A stretch of DNA of 64,000 nt from Acidipropionibacterium jensenii DSM 20535 (GTDB lineage: Bacteria; Actinomycetota; Actinomycetes; Propionibacteriales; Propionibacteriaceae). The stretch covers positions 61,514 to 125,513 of the forward strand of contig NZ_AUDD01000009.1 of assembly GCF_000425285.1 (NCBI RefSeq), given 5' to 3'. The number at the start of each line of letters is the position of its first letter. Within the stretch, counting starts at the first letter, position 1. The position numbers and the translations under genes were made by a program. The notes under the pieces are model-generated. The model ran no database searches and had not been told where the DNA came from. It was given only the letters and a program-made list of their open reading frames with translations. Below, piece after piece: positions 55,331-62,601 of this stretch.

Positions 55331-56526
55331 CACCCGATCCCGAGTGTCGCGAATGCCTTGTCGGCCAGCATCTGCGGGTTCGCACCGGCGTCCAGGTAAC
55401 CGGTCTTCTGGAACTTCCCGATGCCCGGCAGCAGGGCCGCCTTCAGCTTCGCCACCGAGGGCTCCCAGACGTATCCCGACAGCAGCTTCTGGATGGTCCC
55501 GACGTCGCCCGCGACGTACTTCTTGTCGACCTCGATGTGAGCCACCTCGGCCTCATGGCCGGCGACATAGCGCGACCCGCGGCACCAGGCCTCGATGAGC
55601 TTGCGGGCCAGCGGCTCCTCCTTGCGCACCAGGTCGCCGTTGAGAGCGGTGCAGCAGCAGTAGGCCTGCTTGTTCATACCGCTCATGTTGCTGGCCAGCT
55701 CCATCCCGTAGTCGCCCAGGATGGGTCGGTAGGCGATCGGGTCCGAGGTCGCGATGGCGTCCACCTGACCGCGCCGCAGCGCATCGGCCAGGGTCGAGGG
55801 GTCGAGGACCTTCCAGTGCACCTGCCTGGCCTCCGGCAGCGGATTGATGCCGGCGTCCAGCAGGTCCATCGAGAAGAACATGGTGGCGCTGGAGGACAGG
55901 CTCGGGATGCCGATGGTGCCGCCCTTGAGGTCGGCCACCGTCCCCTTGAAGCCCTTGGGCACCACGAGCCTGAGGCAGCCCGCGTGCAAGCCGGCCACGA
56001 ACTTGACGTTCTGGCCCTCCTCGACCGGCTTCAGCCAGGAGTAGAAGATCCCCGAGGAGGCGTCGAACTGACCGGAGCCGACGGCCGCCTTGATGTCCTC
56101 GTCGCCGACCGTGCGGTGCAGGGTGACATCCAGCCCGGCCTCCTTGAAGAAGCCCTTCTCCTTGGCGACGATCGAGGGTGCGTCACAGACGTCTCCGCCG
56201 TAGATGATCGACAGCGGGCGATTGCGCACCTCGGCGGCAGCAGGGGCGGAACCCCGCTGTCCGGAGCGCCCGATGAGAGCGCCGACCCCACCGCCGAGCG
56301 CCAGTCCGCCCAGGGCGGCGGCCGCCACACCGGTGACGAAGGTGCGGCGGCTGATGCCGCGGTGCTGGTCCTCGGAGGCCTCGTCGACCAGAACGGCGCC
56401 GGAGGGCAGCACGATCCGCTCGGCGGAGGACTCCCCGGGGACCGTGCCGGGACGGCTCGCACCGGGATGGTCGGATTCGGAGTGGGGACCGGTGGGGCGC
56501 GGTCCATTCGATTCATTGTGTGACAT
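55327..56526 (-). CDS. ssuA: Tat-exported substrate-binding protein of sulfonate/nitrate/taurine type
   Basis: 399 residues from the ATG at 56524-56526 (AGAAG upstream). An unusual 58-residue hydrophilic N-terminus precedes a twin-arginine signal (GISRRTFVTGVAAAALGGLALGG, Arg60-Arg61). The rest is an NMT1/SsuA-type binding fold (IIYGGDVCDAPSIVAKEKGFFKEAG, GGTIGIPSLSSSATMF, GQVDAIATSDP). It is cysteine-rich for the family: Cys114, Cys184, Cys290-291-292 in AYCCCTALNGD and one near 317. The ligand is not known; the cysteine-coding leader upstream points to a sulfur compound. Confidence 0.85.
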   Translation of the reverse strand: MSHNESNGPRPTGPHSESDHPGASRPGTVPGESSAERIVLPSGAVLVDEASEDQHRGISRRTFVTGVAAAALGGLALGGGVGALIGRSGQRGSAPAAAEVRNRPLSIIYGGDVCDAPSIVAKEKGFFKEAGLDVTLHRTVGDEDIKAAVGSGQFDASSGIFYSWLKPVEEGQNVKFVAGLHAGCLRLVVPKGFKGTVADLKGGTIGIPSLSSSATMFFSMDLLDAGINPLPEARQVHWKVLDPSTLADALRRGQVDAIATSDPIAYRPILGDYGMELASNMSGMNKQAYCCCTALNGDLVRKEEPLARKLIEAWCRGSRYVAGHEAEVAHIEVDKKYVAGDVGTIQKLLSGYVWEPSVAKLKAALLPGIGKFQKTGYLDAGANPQMLADKAFATLGIGW

Positions 56527-56653
56527 GACAACTTCTTCTGCAGAAGGGGTCCGTCGCCGGGTGGAGACAACGCGGTGTCTCACTGGGGCGCAGGGGACCC
56601 GAGGGAGTGACTCGGTGGGTTCGGGAGAGATCCGGATTGACGACTCGTCTGCA

Positions 56654-56669
56654 GCCGATCACGGTCGGC
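56654..56669 (-). other. Hairpin just after the cysteine leader peptide
   Basis: Minus-strand GCCGA-CCGTGA-TCGGC, starting 12 nt after the leader stop. The overlapping GCCTCGGC next to it is also complementary to GCCGAGGC immediately before the leader start codon, so two exclusive pairings are possible. Confidence 0.5.
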
Positions 56670-56680
56670 CGAGGCTCAGG

Positions 56681-56755
56681 TCAGCAGGGACAGGAGCACA
56701 TACAGATCGCACAGGCCCGTTGTGGGCGACGTGCTGAATCCATCTGCTCGGCCAT
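56681..56755 (-). CDS. Cysteine-rich leader peptide, probable attenuator of the importer operon
   Basis: 24 codons (ATG at 56753-56755, TGA at 56681-56683), too short for normal gene calling. An in-frame TGA lies 18 nt before the ATG, so the ORF cannot be longer. The peptide ends RACAICMCSCPC: five cysteines in the last ten residues. GAGAGGA lies 10 nt upstream of the ATG. A promoter (TTGGGA, 17 nt, TACGGT) is about 50 nt upstream. Polycysteine short ORFs are known in mycobacteria as cysteine-responsive attenuators of sulfur genes: ribosome speed through the Cys codons reports Cys-tRNA charging. The function here is inferred from that model. 154 nt separate the leader from the binding-protein gene. 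Confidence 0.75.
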   Translation of the reverse strand: MAEQMDSARRPQRACAICMCSCPC

Positions 56756-56804
56756 GCCTCGGCATTCCTCTCACCAACAACCCCCACGTCCACGGGGTGG
56801 AATC

Positions 56805-56833
56805 ACCGTAGGCCGAGCTCCTCCCCATCCCAA
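56805..56833 (-). promoter_or_regulatory. Predicted promoter of the leader peptide and importer operon
   Basis: Minus-strand TTGGGA (56828-56833), 17-nt spacer, TACGGT (56805-56810); start expected near 56798, about 43 nt before the leader peptide ATG. Confidence 0.5.
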
Positions 56834-56927
56834 CTCCGTCTCACTTGTCAATACCCCATCTCTCCTCTTGAGACGCCGAAGCACCGTGGCAGCCCTTCGG
56901 AGGCTGCACGACGCCCTGCCGGGACGG

Positions 56928-56933
56928 CAGAAT
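56928..56933 (+). promoter_or_regulatory. Possible -10 of a leaderless promoter
   Basis: CAGAAT six bases before the GTG start of the FAD-type protein; weaker match than the other leaderless candidates. Confidence 0.3.
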
Positions 56934-56939
56934 GGACGG

Positions 56940-58241
56940 GTGCCACCCGCCGATCAGCCCTTCCGCGTCACCGTTCACGGCGACAACCTCGTCGCTCTGG
57001 CGGCGGCACTGCGGCTGTCGCGACTGGGCCACCGGGTGAGTCTGGTCTGCGCCGACCCTCGATGGCGCCGGGACTCGACCCGTCCGCTGGCCGCCACCCT
57101 CCCGCCGGTGCTGGAACTCCCCTCCGCATGGAAGGACCTGTTCGCCAAGTCCGGACGCAGCATGGACGCCGAACTGTCCGGGCGGGGGCTGCGACTGGTC
57201 CAGGCCCCGTCGCCGGTGCACCTGCTCGACGCCGATGAGCTCACCCTGCCCACCGAGCGCGCCGACCAGCTGTCGGCAGTGCGCCGGCGCTTCGGGCCCG
57301 ACGTCGCCGACTGCTGGCGGGCCGTCCTGGACCGGGCCGACGAGATCTGGCAGGCGAGGCGCCGCCTGGGGGTGGAGCGCGCGGTGACCTCGACACCGCG
57401 AGTCGGCTCCCTGCCCGAGACGATCAGGACCACCCCGGCACTGACCGGCCTGACCAGGGACCTGCCTGACCTGCTGGCGGCCTGCCTGGACAGCCTCGGC
57501 CCCCTGGAGGGAGGCACCCGGCCCGGGGCCGGGGGCGTCCTGCTGGCCGCCGACCTGGCCGTCCCACGGGTGTTCGGCCGGTGGCACCTGGTCGGGCCGC
57601 AGGGCCCCACCGATCTCCAGCCCCTGCTGGACCTTCTCGACGCCAGGCTCGACCGGCGCGGCATCGCGGTCCTCGCGGGGACCCGACCGGCGTCCGGGGC
57701 GCCGGTGAACGCTGCGGCAGGCACCGGCAGCGAAGGCCCCGCTGACGCGGTGGTCGAGGCCACAGCCCCGCCGGTCCGTCGACGCCCGATCCGCCGACAG
57801 CAGACCTTCTGGGCCCCGGTCCGCACCCTCACCACCACCCTCGCACCCGATCCCCGCGACGCCGATGAGGGCATCCGGGAGCAGATCGAGCACACCCCCG
57901 ACGGCCCGGTGGTGCGATGGCGATGGCGCAACGGCGACCGGCTGGTCACCGTCACCGACGACCACACCCGGCCGGTGCCCGATCCCGCCCGGGGACCGGC
58001 CCTGTCGGACACCGGGGGCTGGCGGCGGCGTCCGGTGCTCGGCTGGACCCGGCACGACGGCGTCGCCACCCTGGCGGCCAGCCCCGCCTCCCACGGCGGG
58101 CCCGAACCCTGGGCGCAGCTGCTCACCGGGGCGCTGGCGGCCTACCAGGTGCACCTGCACCTGACCGGGGAGGACGTCTCCCCCACCAACCGGGCGGTCG
58201 GGGCGGACGGGCGAGCCCACCGCCGGATGCCGTCGGCCTGA
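56940..58241 (+). CDS. FAD/NAD(P)-binding Rossmann-fold protein, phytoene dehydrogenase-like
   Basis: 433 residues from the GTG at 56940. The N-terminus FRVTVHGDNLVALAAALRLSRLGHRVSLVCA looks like a flavoprotein dinucleotide-binding fold, but the usual Gly-x-Gly-x-x-Gly is reduced to Gly-Asp-Asn, so binding may be weak or lost. The rest has no motif I recognise; it keeps HLVGPQGPTDLQPLLDLLDARL, which resembles the cofactor domain of phytoene-desaturase-like oxidoreductases. Probably a divergent oxidoreductase or a pseudoenzyme. Located 95 nt before the helicase gene on the same strand. Confidence 0.55.
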   Translation: MPPADQPFRVTVHGDNLVALAAALRLSRLGHRVSLVCADPRWRRDSTRPLAATLPPVLELPSAWKDLFAKSGRSMDAELSGRGLRLVQAPSPVHLLDADELTLPTERADQLSAVRRRFGPDVADCWRAVLDRADEIWQARRRLGVERAVTSTPRVGSLPETIRTTPALTGLTRDLPDLLAACLDSLGPLEGGTRPGAGGVLLAADLAVPRVFGRWHLVGPQGPTDLQPLLDLLDARLDRRGIAVLAGTRPASGAPVNAAAGTGSEGPADAVVEATAPPVRRRPIRRQQTFWAPVRTLTTTLAPDPRDADEGIREQIEHTPDGPVVRWRWRNGDRLVTVTDDHTRPVPDPARGPALSDTGGWRRRPVLGWTRHDGVATLAASPASHGGPEPWAQLLTGALAAYQVHLHLTGEDVSPTNRAVGADGRAHRRMPSA

Positions 58242-58275
58242 GGCGAGATCGTGCTCCGAACCGATCGGGAGCGCG

Positions 58276-58281
58276 TAAACT
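58276..58281 (+). promoter_or_regulatory. Predicted -10 of the helicase gene
   Basis: TAAACT, about 55 nt before the TTG start. The leader contains a 7-bp hairpin (CCCGCGT-GCAG-ACGCGGG, 58293-58310). No rifampicin-associated element was recognised. Confidence 0.4.
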
Positions 58282-58336
58282 CTCCCGTCAGCCCGCGTGC
58301 AGACGCGGGTTGGACGCCCACCCCAGGGAGAATTCG

Positions 58337-60595
58337 TTGACCTCTGATTCCTCCGCCGCCACGACCGTGGACACGGTCGCCCAGGAGATCGCCGCCGAGC
58401 AGGCGCACGTCGACCGGGTCTATGCACAGCTCAAGTCGGACACCGCCGCCGCGAAGAGACTGGCCGACGCCAGCCGGCAGATCTATCACTCCGACCGGAC
58501 CACCTGGGTCCGGGAGGAGGACGCCACCGCGATGTTCGAGCGCGACGCCTTCGCCTTCAACGCGGCGCGCCGACTGGCGGTCCTGGACTCCGAGCACGAG
58601 GGTCTGGTCTTCGGCCGTCTGGACCTGGCCGGGGACCAGGAGGTGCGCCACATCGGTCGGATCGGGGTCCGAGACGCCGACTACGAGCCGCTGGTCATCG
58701 ACTGGCGGGCGCCGGCCGCCGAGCCCTTCTACCGGGCCACCGCCAGCTCCCCGATGGGGGCCACCCGGCGGCGGGTGCTGCGCTGCCGCGACGACAAGGT
58801 GATCGGCATCGAGGACGACCTGCTGGACGCCGCCAACCCCGACGACCTCCCGGTGATCGGCGAGGGGGCCCTGATGGCCGCCCTCAGTCGCGCCCGAGAC
58901 ACCCGGATGCACTCCATCGTGGCCACCATCCAGGCCGAGCAGGACAAGGCGATCCGCGCCCCCTACCAGGGAGTCACCACGATCGCCGGCGGACCGGGAA
59001 CCGGCAAGACCGTCGTCGCCCTGCACCGGGCCGCCTTCCTGCTGTACACCCACCGGACCCGACTGGAGAACGGCGGCGTGCTGGTCGTCGGGCCCAGCGA
59101 GGTGTTCATGAACTACATCGAACGGGTGCTGCCCAGCCTCGGCGAGGACTCGGTCACCCTGCGCTCGGTCGGCGATCTGGCCACCGATGTCCTCAAGCAC
59201 GGCTCCGACCGGCTCGACGAGTCCCACGCGGCCACCCTCAAGGGCAGCCTCAAGATGGTGCACCTGCTCGAGCAGCTGGTCGCACTGCCGCTCACCGCCG
59301 ACCCCTCGGCGCTGAGCCTGCGCGTCACTGTCAAGGGGGAGGTGCTCACCCTCGCCGCGAAGACCCTGGCCCGCACCCGCACCCGCATCCTGGCGCGCAA
59401 CAGGTACAACCGGAGTCTCACCCCGGTCACCCAGTCCCTGCTGGACCAGCTGTGGTCGCGGATGCCCCAGGAGGCCATCGCCTCCTACGATCTGACCCGT
59501 GAGGACTTCGACGAGATGGTCACCTCCCAAGCCTCCTTCCGGATGTTCCTCAACGCCTGGTGGCCGCCGATGAGCCCCGCAGACGAGCTGGCCCGGCTGG
59601 CCTCCCCCGAGGTGATGGACCGGGTCGCCGCCGACCTGACCGAGACCGACCGGGCGGTGCTCTCCGCCTCGATCCCCGACGCCGACGAGCACGGCCGCCG
59701 GGACTGGTCGGTGGCCGACGTCGCCCTTCTCGACGAGCTGGCCGCGGTGCTGGGGCCGACCCCGGCCGCCCCGGACGCCGACCGGCCCGTCTTCATCGAG
59801 GAGGGGGAGAACGTCCAGGAGCTGGTGACCATGGCCGACACCCTCAGCGACTCCCGCACCCCGGAGTCCGACGAGGAACCTCAGGACACCTTCGCCCATG
59901 TCCTGGTCGACGAGGCCCAGGACATCACCCCGATGCAGTGGCGGATGCTGCGCCGGCGCGGCCCCCAGGCGTCCTGGACGATCGTCGGGGACCCGGCCCA
60001 GTCGGCCTACCCCTATCCGGCCGAGACCGACGCCGCGGTGGCCGAGCTCACCGGCCATGCGCCGCGGCGGACCTTCCGGCTGACGAAGAACTACCGCTCC
60101 CCCGCCGAGGTCTTCGACCTGGCGGCCGATGTCATCTCCACCGTCCACCCGGACGCCGATCTGCCCGAGGCGGTGCGCTCCACCGGCATCCAGCCGGAGC
60201 TGGCGCGCACCGACCGGGCGCATCTGGCCGAGGAGATCACCGCCAGGGTGTCACACCTGGTTGACCAGGTGAGAGGCACCATCGGGGTGATCTGCCCGCC
60301 CTCCCTCATCGGGGTGGCCCGGGATCTGGTGACCGAGGGTTCGCCGCTGGCAGCCTGGACGGACCGGGTGATCCCGGTCACCACGATGCAGGCCAAGGGG
60401 CTGGAGTACGACGCCGCCGTGGTGGTCGATCCCGACGACATCGTCGCCGAGGCTCCCGGCGGGGTACGGGTGCTCTACGTGGCACTGACCCGCCCGACCC
60501 AGCGGCTGGTGGTGCTGGGGATCAGCGATCCCACAGCTGCGGCCGGCGATCACGCACCATGGAGTGCAGCTCTGTGGTCGCACGCGACCGATTGA
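58337..60595 (+). CDS. helD: HelD-like RNA polymerase-recycling helicase
   Basis: 752 residues from a TTG at 58337, which has GGGAG eight bases upstream; no ATG or GTG fits as well. N-terminal helical arm (about 10-60), then VIDWRAPAAEPFYRAT, which is typical of HelD/UvrD-like proteins. ATPase motif I GGPGTGKTVVALHRAAFLLYTHR (about 218-240), motif II HVLVDEAQDITPMQW, IVGDPAQSAYPYP, LTKNYRSPAEVF and the C-terminal VTTMQAKGLEYDAAVVVDP and LYVALTRPTQRL. HelD proteins enter RNA polymerase channels and release stalled complexes; related actinobacterial HelR gives rifampicin tolerance. The 3' end overlaps metF by 74 nt. Confidence 0.88.
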   Translation: MTSDSSAATTVDTVAQEIAAEQAHVDRVYAQLKSDTAAAKRLADASRQIYHSDRTTWVREEDATAMFERDAFAFNAARRLAVLDSEHEGLVFGRLDLAGDQEVRHIGRIGVRDADYEPLVIDWRAPAAEPFYRATASSPMGATRRRVLRCRDDKVIGIEDDLLDAANPDDLPVIGEGALMAALSRARDTRMHSIVATIQAEQDKAIRAPYQGVTTIAGGPGTGKTVVALHRAAFLLYTHRTRLENGGVLVVGPSEVFMNYIERVLPSLGEDSVTLRSVGDLATDVLKHGSDRLDESHAATLKGSLKMVHLLEQLVALPLTADPSALSLRVTVKGEVLTLAAKTLARTRTRILARNRYNRSLTPVTQSLLDQLWSRMPQEAIASYDLTREDFDEMVTSQASFRMFLNAWWPPMSPADELARLASPEVMDRVAADLTETDRAVLSASIPDADEHGRRDWSVADVALLDELAAVLGPTPAAPDADRPVFIEEGENVQELVTMADTLSDSRTPESDEEPQDTFAHVLVDEAQDITPMQWRMLRRRGPQASWTIVGDPAQSAYPYPAETDAAVAELTGHAPRRTFRLTKNYRSPAEVFDLAADVISTVHPDADLPEAVRSTGIQPELARTDRAHLAEEITARVSHLVDQVRGTIGVICPPSLIGVARDLVTEGSPLAAWTDRVIPVTTMQAKGLEYDAAVVVDPDDIVAEAPGGVRVLYVALTRPTQRLVVLGISDPTAAAGDHAPWSAALWSHATD

Positions 60596-61439
60596 GGGTG
60601 TAGTAGTGCAGGCCGGGCGCTCCCTCGTCGAGCAGCCGGCAGCACAGCTGGGCGGCGGCCTCCAGGCCGATCTCGCGCACCGCGGCCCGGTCATCGGCCA
60701 CCCGGGTCAGTCGTGCCACCAGGTCGGCGGGCACATCGGTGCCCGACAGGTCGCCGAACCGGCGGATCTGTCCGTATGAGGTGATCGGCATGATCCCCGG
60801 GATGATCGGGATGTCGCATCCCAGGGCTCGGACCCTGGCCACCAGCCGGGTGTAGTGCTCGGGGATGAAGAACAGCTGGGTGATCGCGAAGGAGGCCCCG
60901 GCCCGGGCCTTGTCGGCCAGGATGCGGGCGTCCAGGTCCAGATCGCCGGAGGCCGGGTGGCCGTCGGGGAAGGCCCCGACGCCGACGCAGGCCTGCGGGT
61001 TGACCCGCTTGACCAGCCTCACCAGTTCGGTGGCATTGGCCAGCCCGTCGGGCCGGGCCAGCCAGGGCTCGGTGGCCCCACCGGGCATGTCGCCGCGGAT
61101 GGCCAGGATGTGGTCGACCCCGGCGTCCCGGTAGTCGCAGACGGCCTGCTCCAGCTCGGCGACGCTCTGCGAGACGCAGGTGAGGTGACCCACGGTGCGC
61201 AGCCCGGAGGCGACCATGTGCCGGGTGCAGCGCAGCGTGCGGTCCCGGTTGGAGCCGTTGGCGCCGTAGGTCACCGAGATGAAGTCGGGCTCGAGGGGAA
61301 CCAGCGAATCGGTGGCCTGCCACAGCCGGTAGACGTCCTCCTCGCTGCGCGGCGGCATGAACTCGAAGGACCGCAGGGGCCGTCCGGGTCGTGCCAGCAG
61401 GTCGGCGATGGTCGCCGTGGAGGTTTTCGAGGGCTGCAT
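60522..61439 (-). CDS. metF: 5,10-methylenetetrahydrofolate reductase
   Basis: 305 residues from the ATG at 61437-61439; an ATG two codons earlier (61445) is possible, but a TAGGGT -10 at 61448-61453 would put the transcript start after it. Reduces methylene-THF to methyl-THF for methionine synthesis. Motifs: FEFMPPRSEEDVYRLW with the catalytic Glu, SVTYGANGSNRDRT, ILAIRGDMPGG, FAITQLFFIPEHY and HYYTLNRSRAT. The last 24 codons lie opposite the end of helD. Links with the glycine cleavage operon in one-carbon flow. Confidence 0.95.
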   Translation of the reverse strand: MQPSKTSTATIADLLARPGRPLRSFEFMPPRSEEDVYRLWQATDSLVPLEPDFISVTYGANGSNRDRTLRCTRHMVASGLRTVGHLTCVSQSVAELEQAVCDYRDAGVDHILAIRGDMPGGATEPWLARPDGLANATELVRLVKRVNPQACVGVGAFPDGHPASGDLDLDARILADKARAGASFAITQLFFIPEHYTRLVARVRALGCDIPIIPGIMPITSYGQIRRFGDLSGTDVPADLVARLTRVADDRAAVREIGLEAAAQLCCRLLDEGAPGLHYYTLNRSRATTELHSMVRDRRPQLWDR

Positions 61440-61447
61440 GGCCATTC

Positions 61448-61453
61448 ACCCTA
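61448..61453 (-). promoter_or_regulatory. Predicted -10 of a leaderless metF promoter
   Basis: TAGGGT on the minus strand, 8 nt before the ATG at 61439. Confidence 0.4.
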
Positions 61454-61501
61454 GAGCAGGACCAGCACCGGAGCCGATCCTGAGACGGCCGGGAGGCCGA
61501 C

Positions 61502-62473
61502 TCAGCCGGCCAGACCCGCCAGCAGGCTGGCCGAGGGGGCGAAGAAGACGCACCCGGTCTTCGCCTCGGAGAAGTCCAGGATCCGGTCGTGGAGTCCCGG
61601 CGGATCACCGATGAACATCCGCTCCAGCATCTTCTCGGTCACCCACAGGTGCCGGGCGTAGCCGATGAAGTAGGTTCCGAACTCGCCCTGGCCGGGGCTG
61701 CCGAAGGGCATGTTGTCGCGCAGGATGTCGTGCTCGCCGGCGTCGTCGGTGATGGTGTTGAGGGTCTTGTGCGACTTCTGTCCCTCGACGGCGTCGTCCA
61801 GCTCCAGATCGTCGGCCTTGCGCCGGCCGATGATGGACTCCTGCTGCTCGGTGCTGAGCTTCGCCCAGCTGCTCATCTGGTGCAGGTACTTCTGCACCAG
61901 GACGTAGGAGCCGCCGACGAACTGCGGGTCCTCGTCACCGACCAGGGTGCTGGCGGGAAGGTTGGGGCCGACCGGGTTGGCCGTCCCGTCGACGAACCCG
62001 AGCAGGTCCCGGGCGTCGAAGTAGCGGAACCCCGAGGTCTCGTCGATGGTCGTCACGGCGTCCCCCAGGCCCTCCAGCAGCAGGCGCTCCAGCTCGAAGC
62101 ACATGTCCTGACGGTTGGAACGGATATGGAAGAGCAGGTCGCCGGGGGTCGAGACGGCGGTGTGCGCGGCGCCCCGGACCTCCTTGAAAGGATGTAGCTC
62201 GGCCGGGGTGCTCAGTCCGGTCAGTTCCGGCCAGACCCGGGCGCCGATCCCCACCGTGCACGACAGCTGGGCGGGCAGATCGCGGAACCCGATGGTCTTG
62301 ACCAGTCCCTCGAGGCCGGCCACCACGTCACGGACGGTGTCCATCGCGCCGGGACGGTCGACCACCCCCACCACCAGGAAGATCGCCGAACGGGTCAGCG
62401 GTGCATCGACCTGCTGAGGGGCGATCGGAACCCTGCCGGCGAAACTCTGATCCGATGAGGTGGACGCTGTCAC
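61502..62473 (-). CDS. Dyp-type heme peroxidase
   Basis: 323 residues from the GTG at 62471-62473 (GGGGAG five bases upstream). Dyp signature GFVDGTANPVGP with the distal Asp, heme-ligand His in GQKSHKTLNTI and the distal Arg in HDILRDNMPFG. No signal peptide, so a cytoplasmic or encapsulin-loaded enzyme; no encapsulin gene and no clear encapsulin-targeting tail is seen. 56 nt upstream of metF on the same strand. Uses H2O2 to oxidise dyes or other substrates; some members act on heme. Confidence 0.93.
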   Translation of the reverse strand: MTASTSSDQSFAGRVPIAPQQVDAPLTRSAIFLVVGVVDRPGAMDTVRDVVAGLEGLVKTIGFRDLPAQLSCTVGIGARVWPELTGLSTPAELHPFKEVRGAAHTAVSTPGDLLFHIRSNRQDMCFELERLLLEGLGDAVTTIDETSGFRYFDARDLLGFVDGTANPVGPNLPASTLVGDEDPQFVGGSYVLVQKYLHQMSSWAKLSTEQQESIIGRRKADDLELDDAVEGQKSHKTLNTITDDAGEHDILRDNMPFGSPGQGEFGTYFIGYARHLWVTEKMLERMFIGDPPGLHDRILDFSEAKTGCVFFAPSASLLAGLAG

Positions 62474-62589
62474 AATGACTCCCCTATCACGTTGGGACTC
62501 CGCCAGCACGGTGATCTCCTCCGCCGGTGGCCGGCGGTGCTGGCCCGCCTGAGTCTATCGGCAGGATGTGGGCGCGGGGGCCGGAGCCC

Positions 62590-62595
62590 TAGGCT
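62590..62595 (+). promoter_or_regulatory. Predicted -10 of a leaderless prenyl synthase promoter
   Basis: TAGGCT followed by GGCGCC and the ATG; differs by one base from the arrangement at 5781-5795. Confidence 0.5.
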
Positions 62596-62601
62596 GGCGC
62601 C

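Noticed and set aside
58242..58336. Rifampicin-associated element before the HelD-like gene
   Set aside because: No long inverted repeat of the known type; only a 7-bp hairpin.
61502..62473. Encapsulin cargo tail on the Dyp peroxidase
   Set aside because: The C-terminus ends soon after the peroxidase fold with no clear targeting peptide, and no encapsulin gene is nearby.
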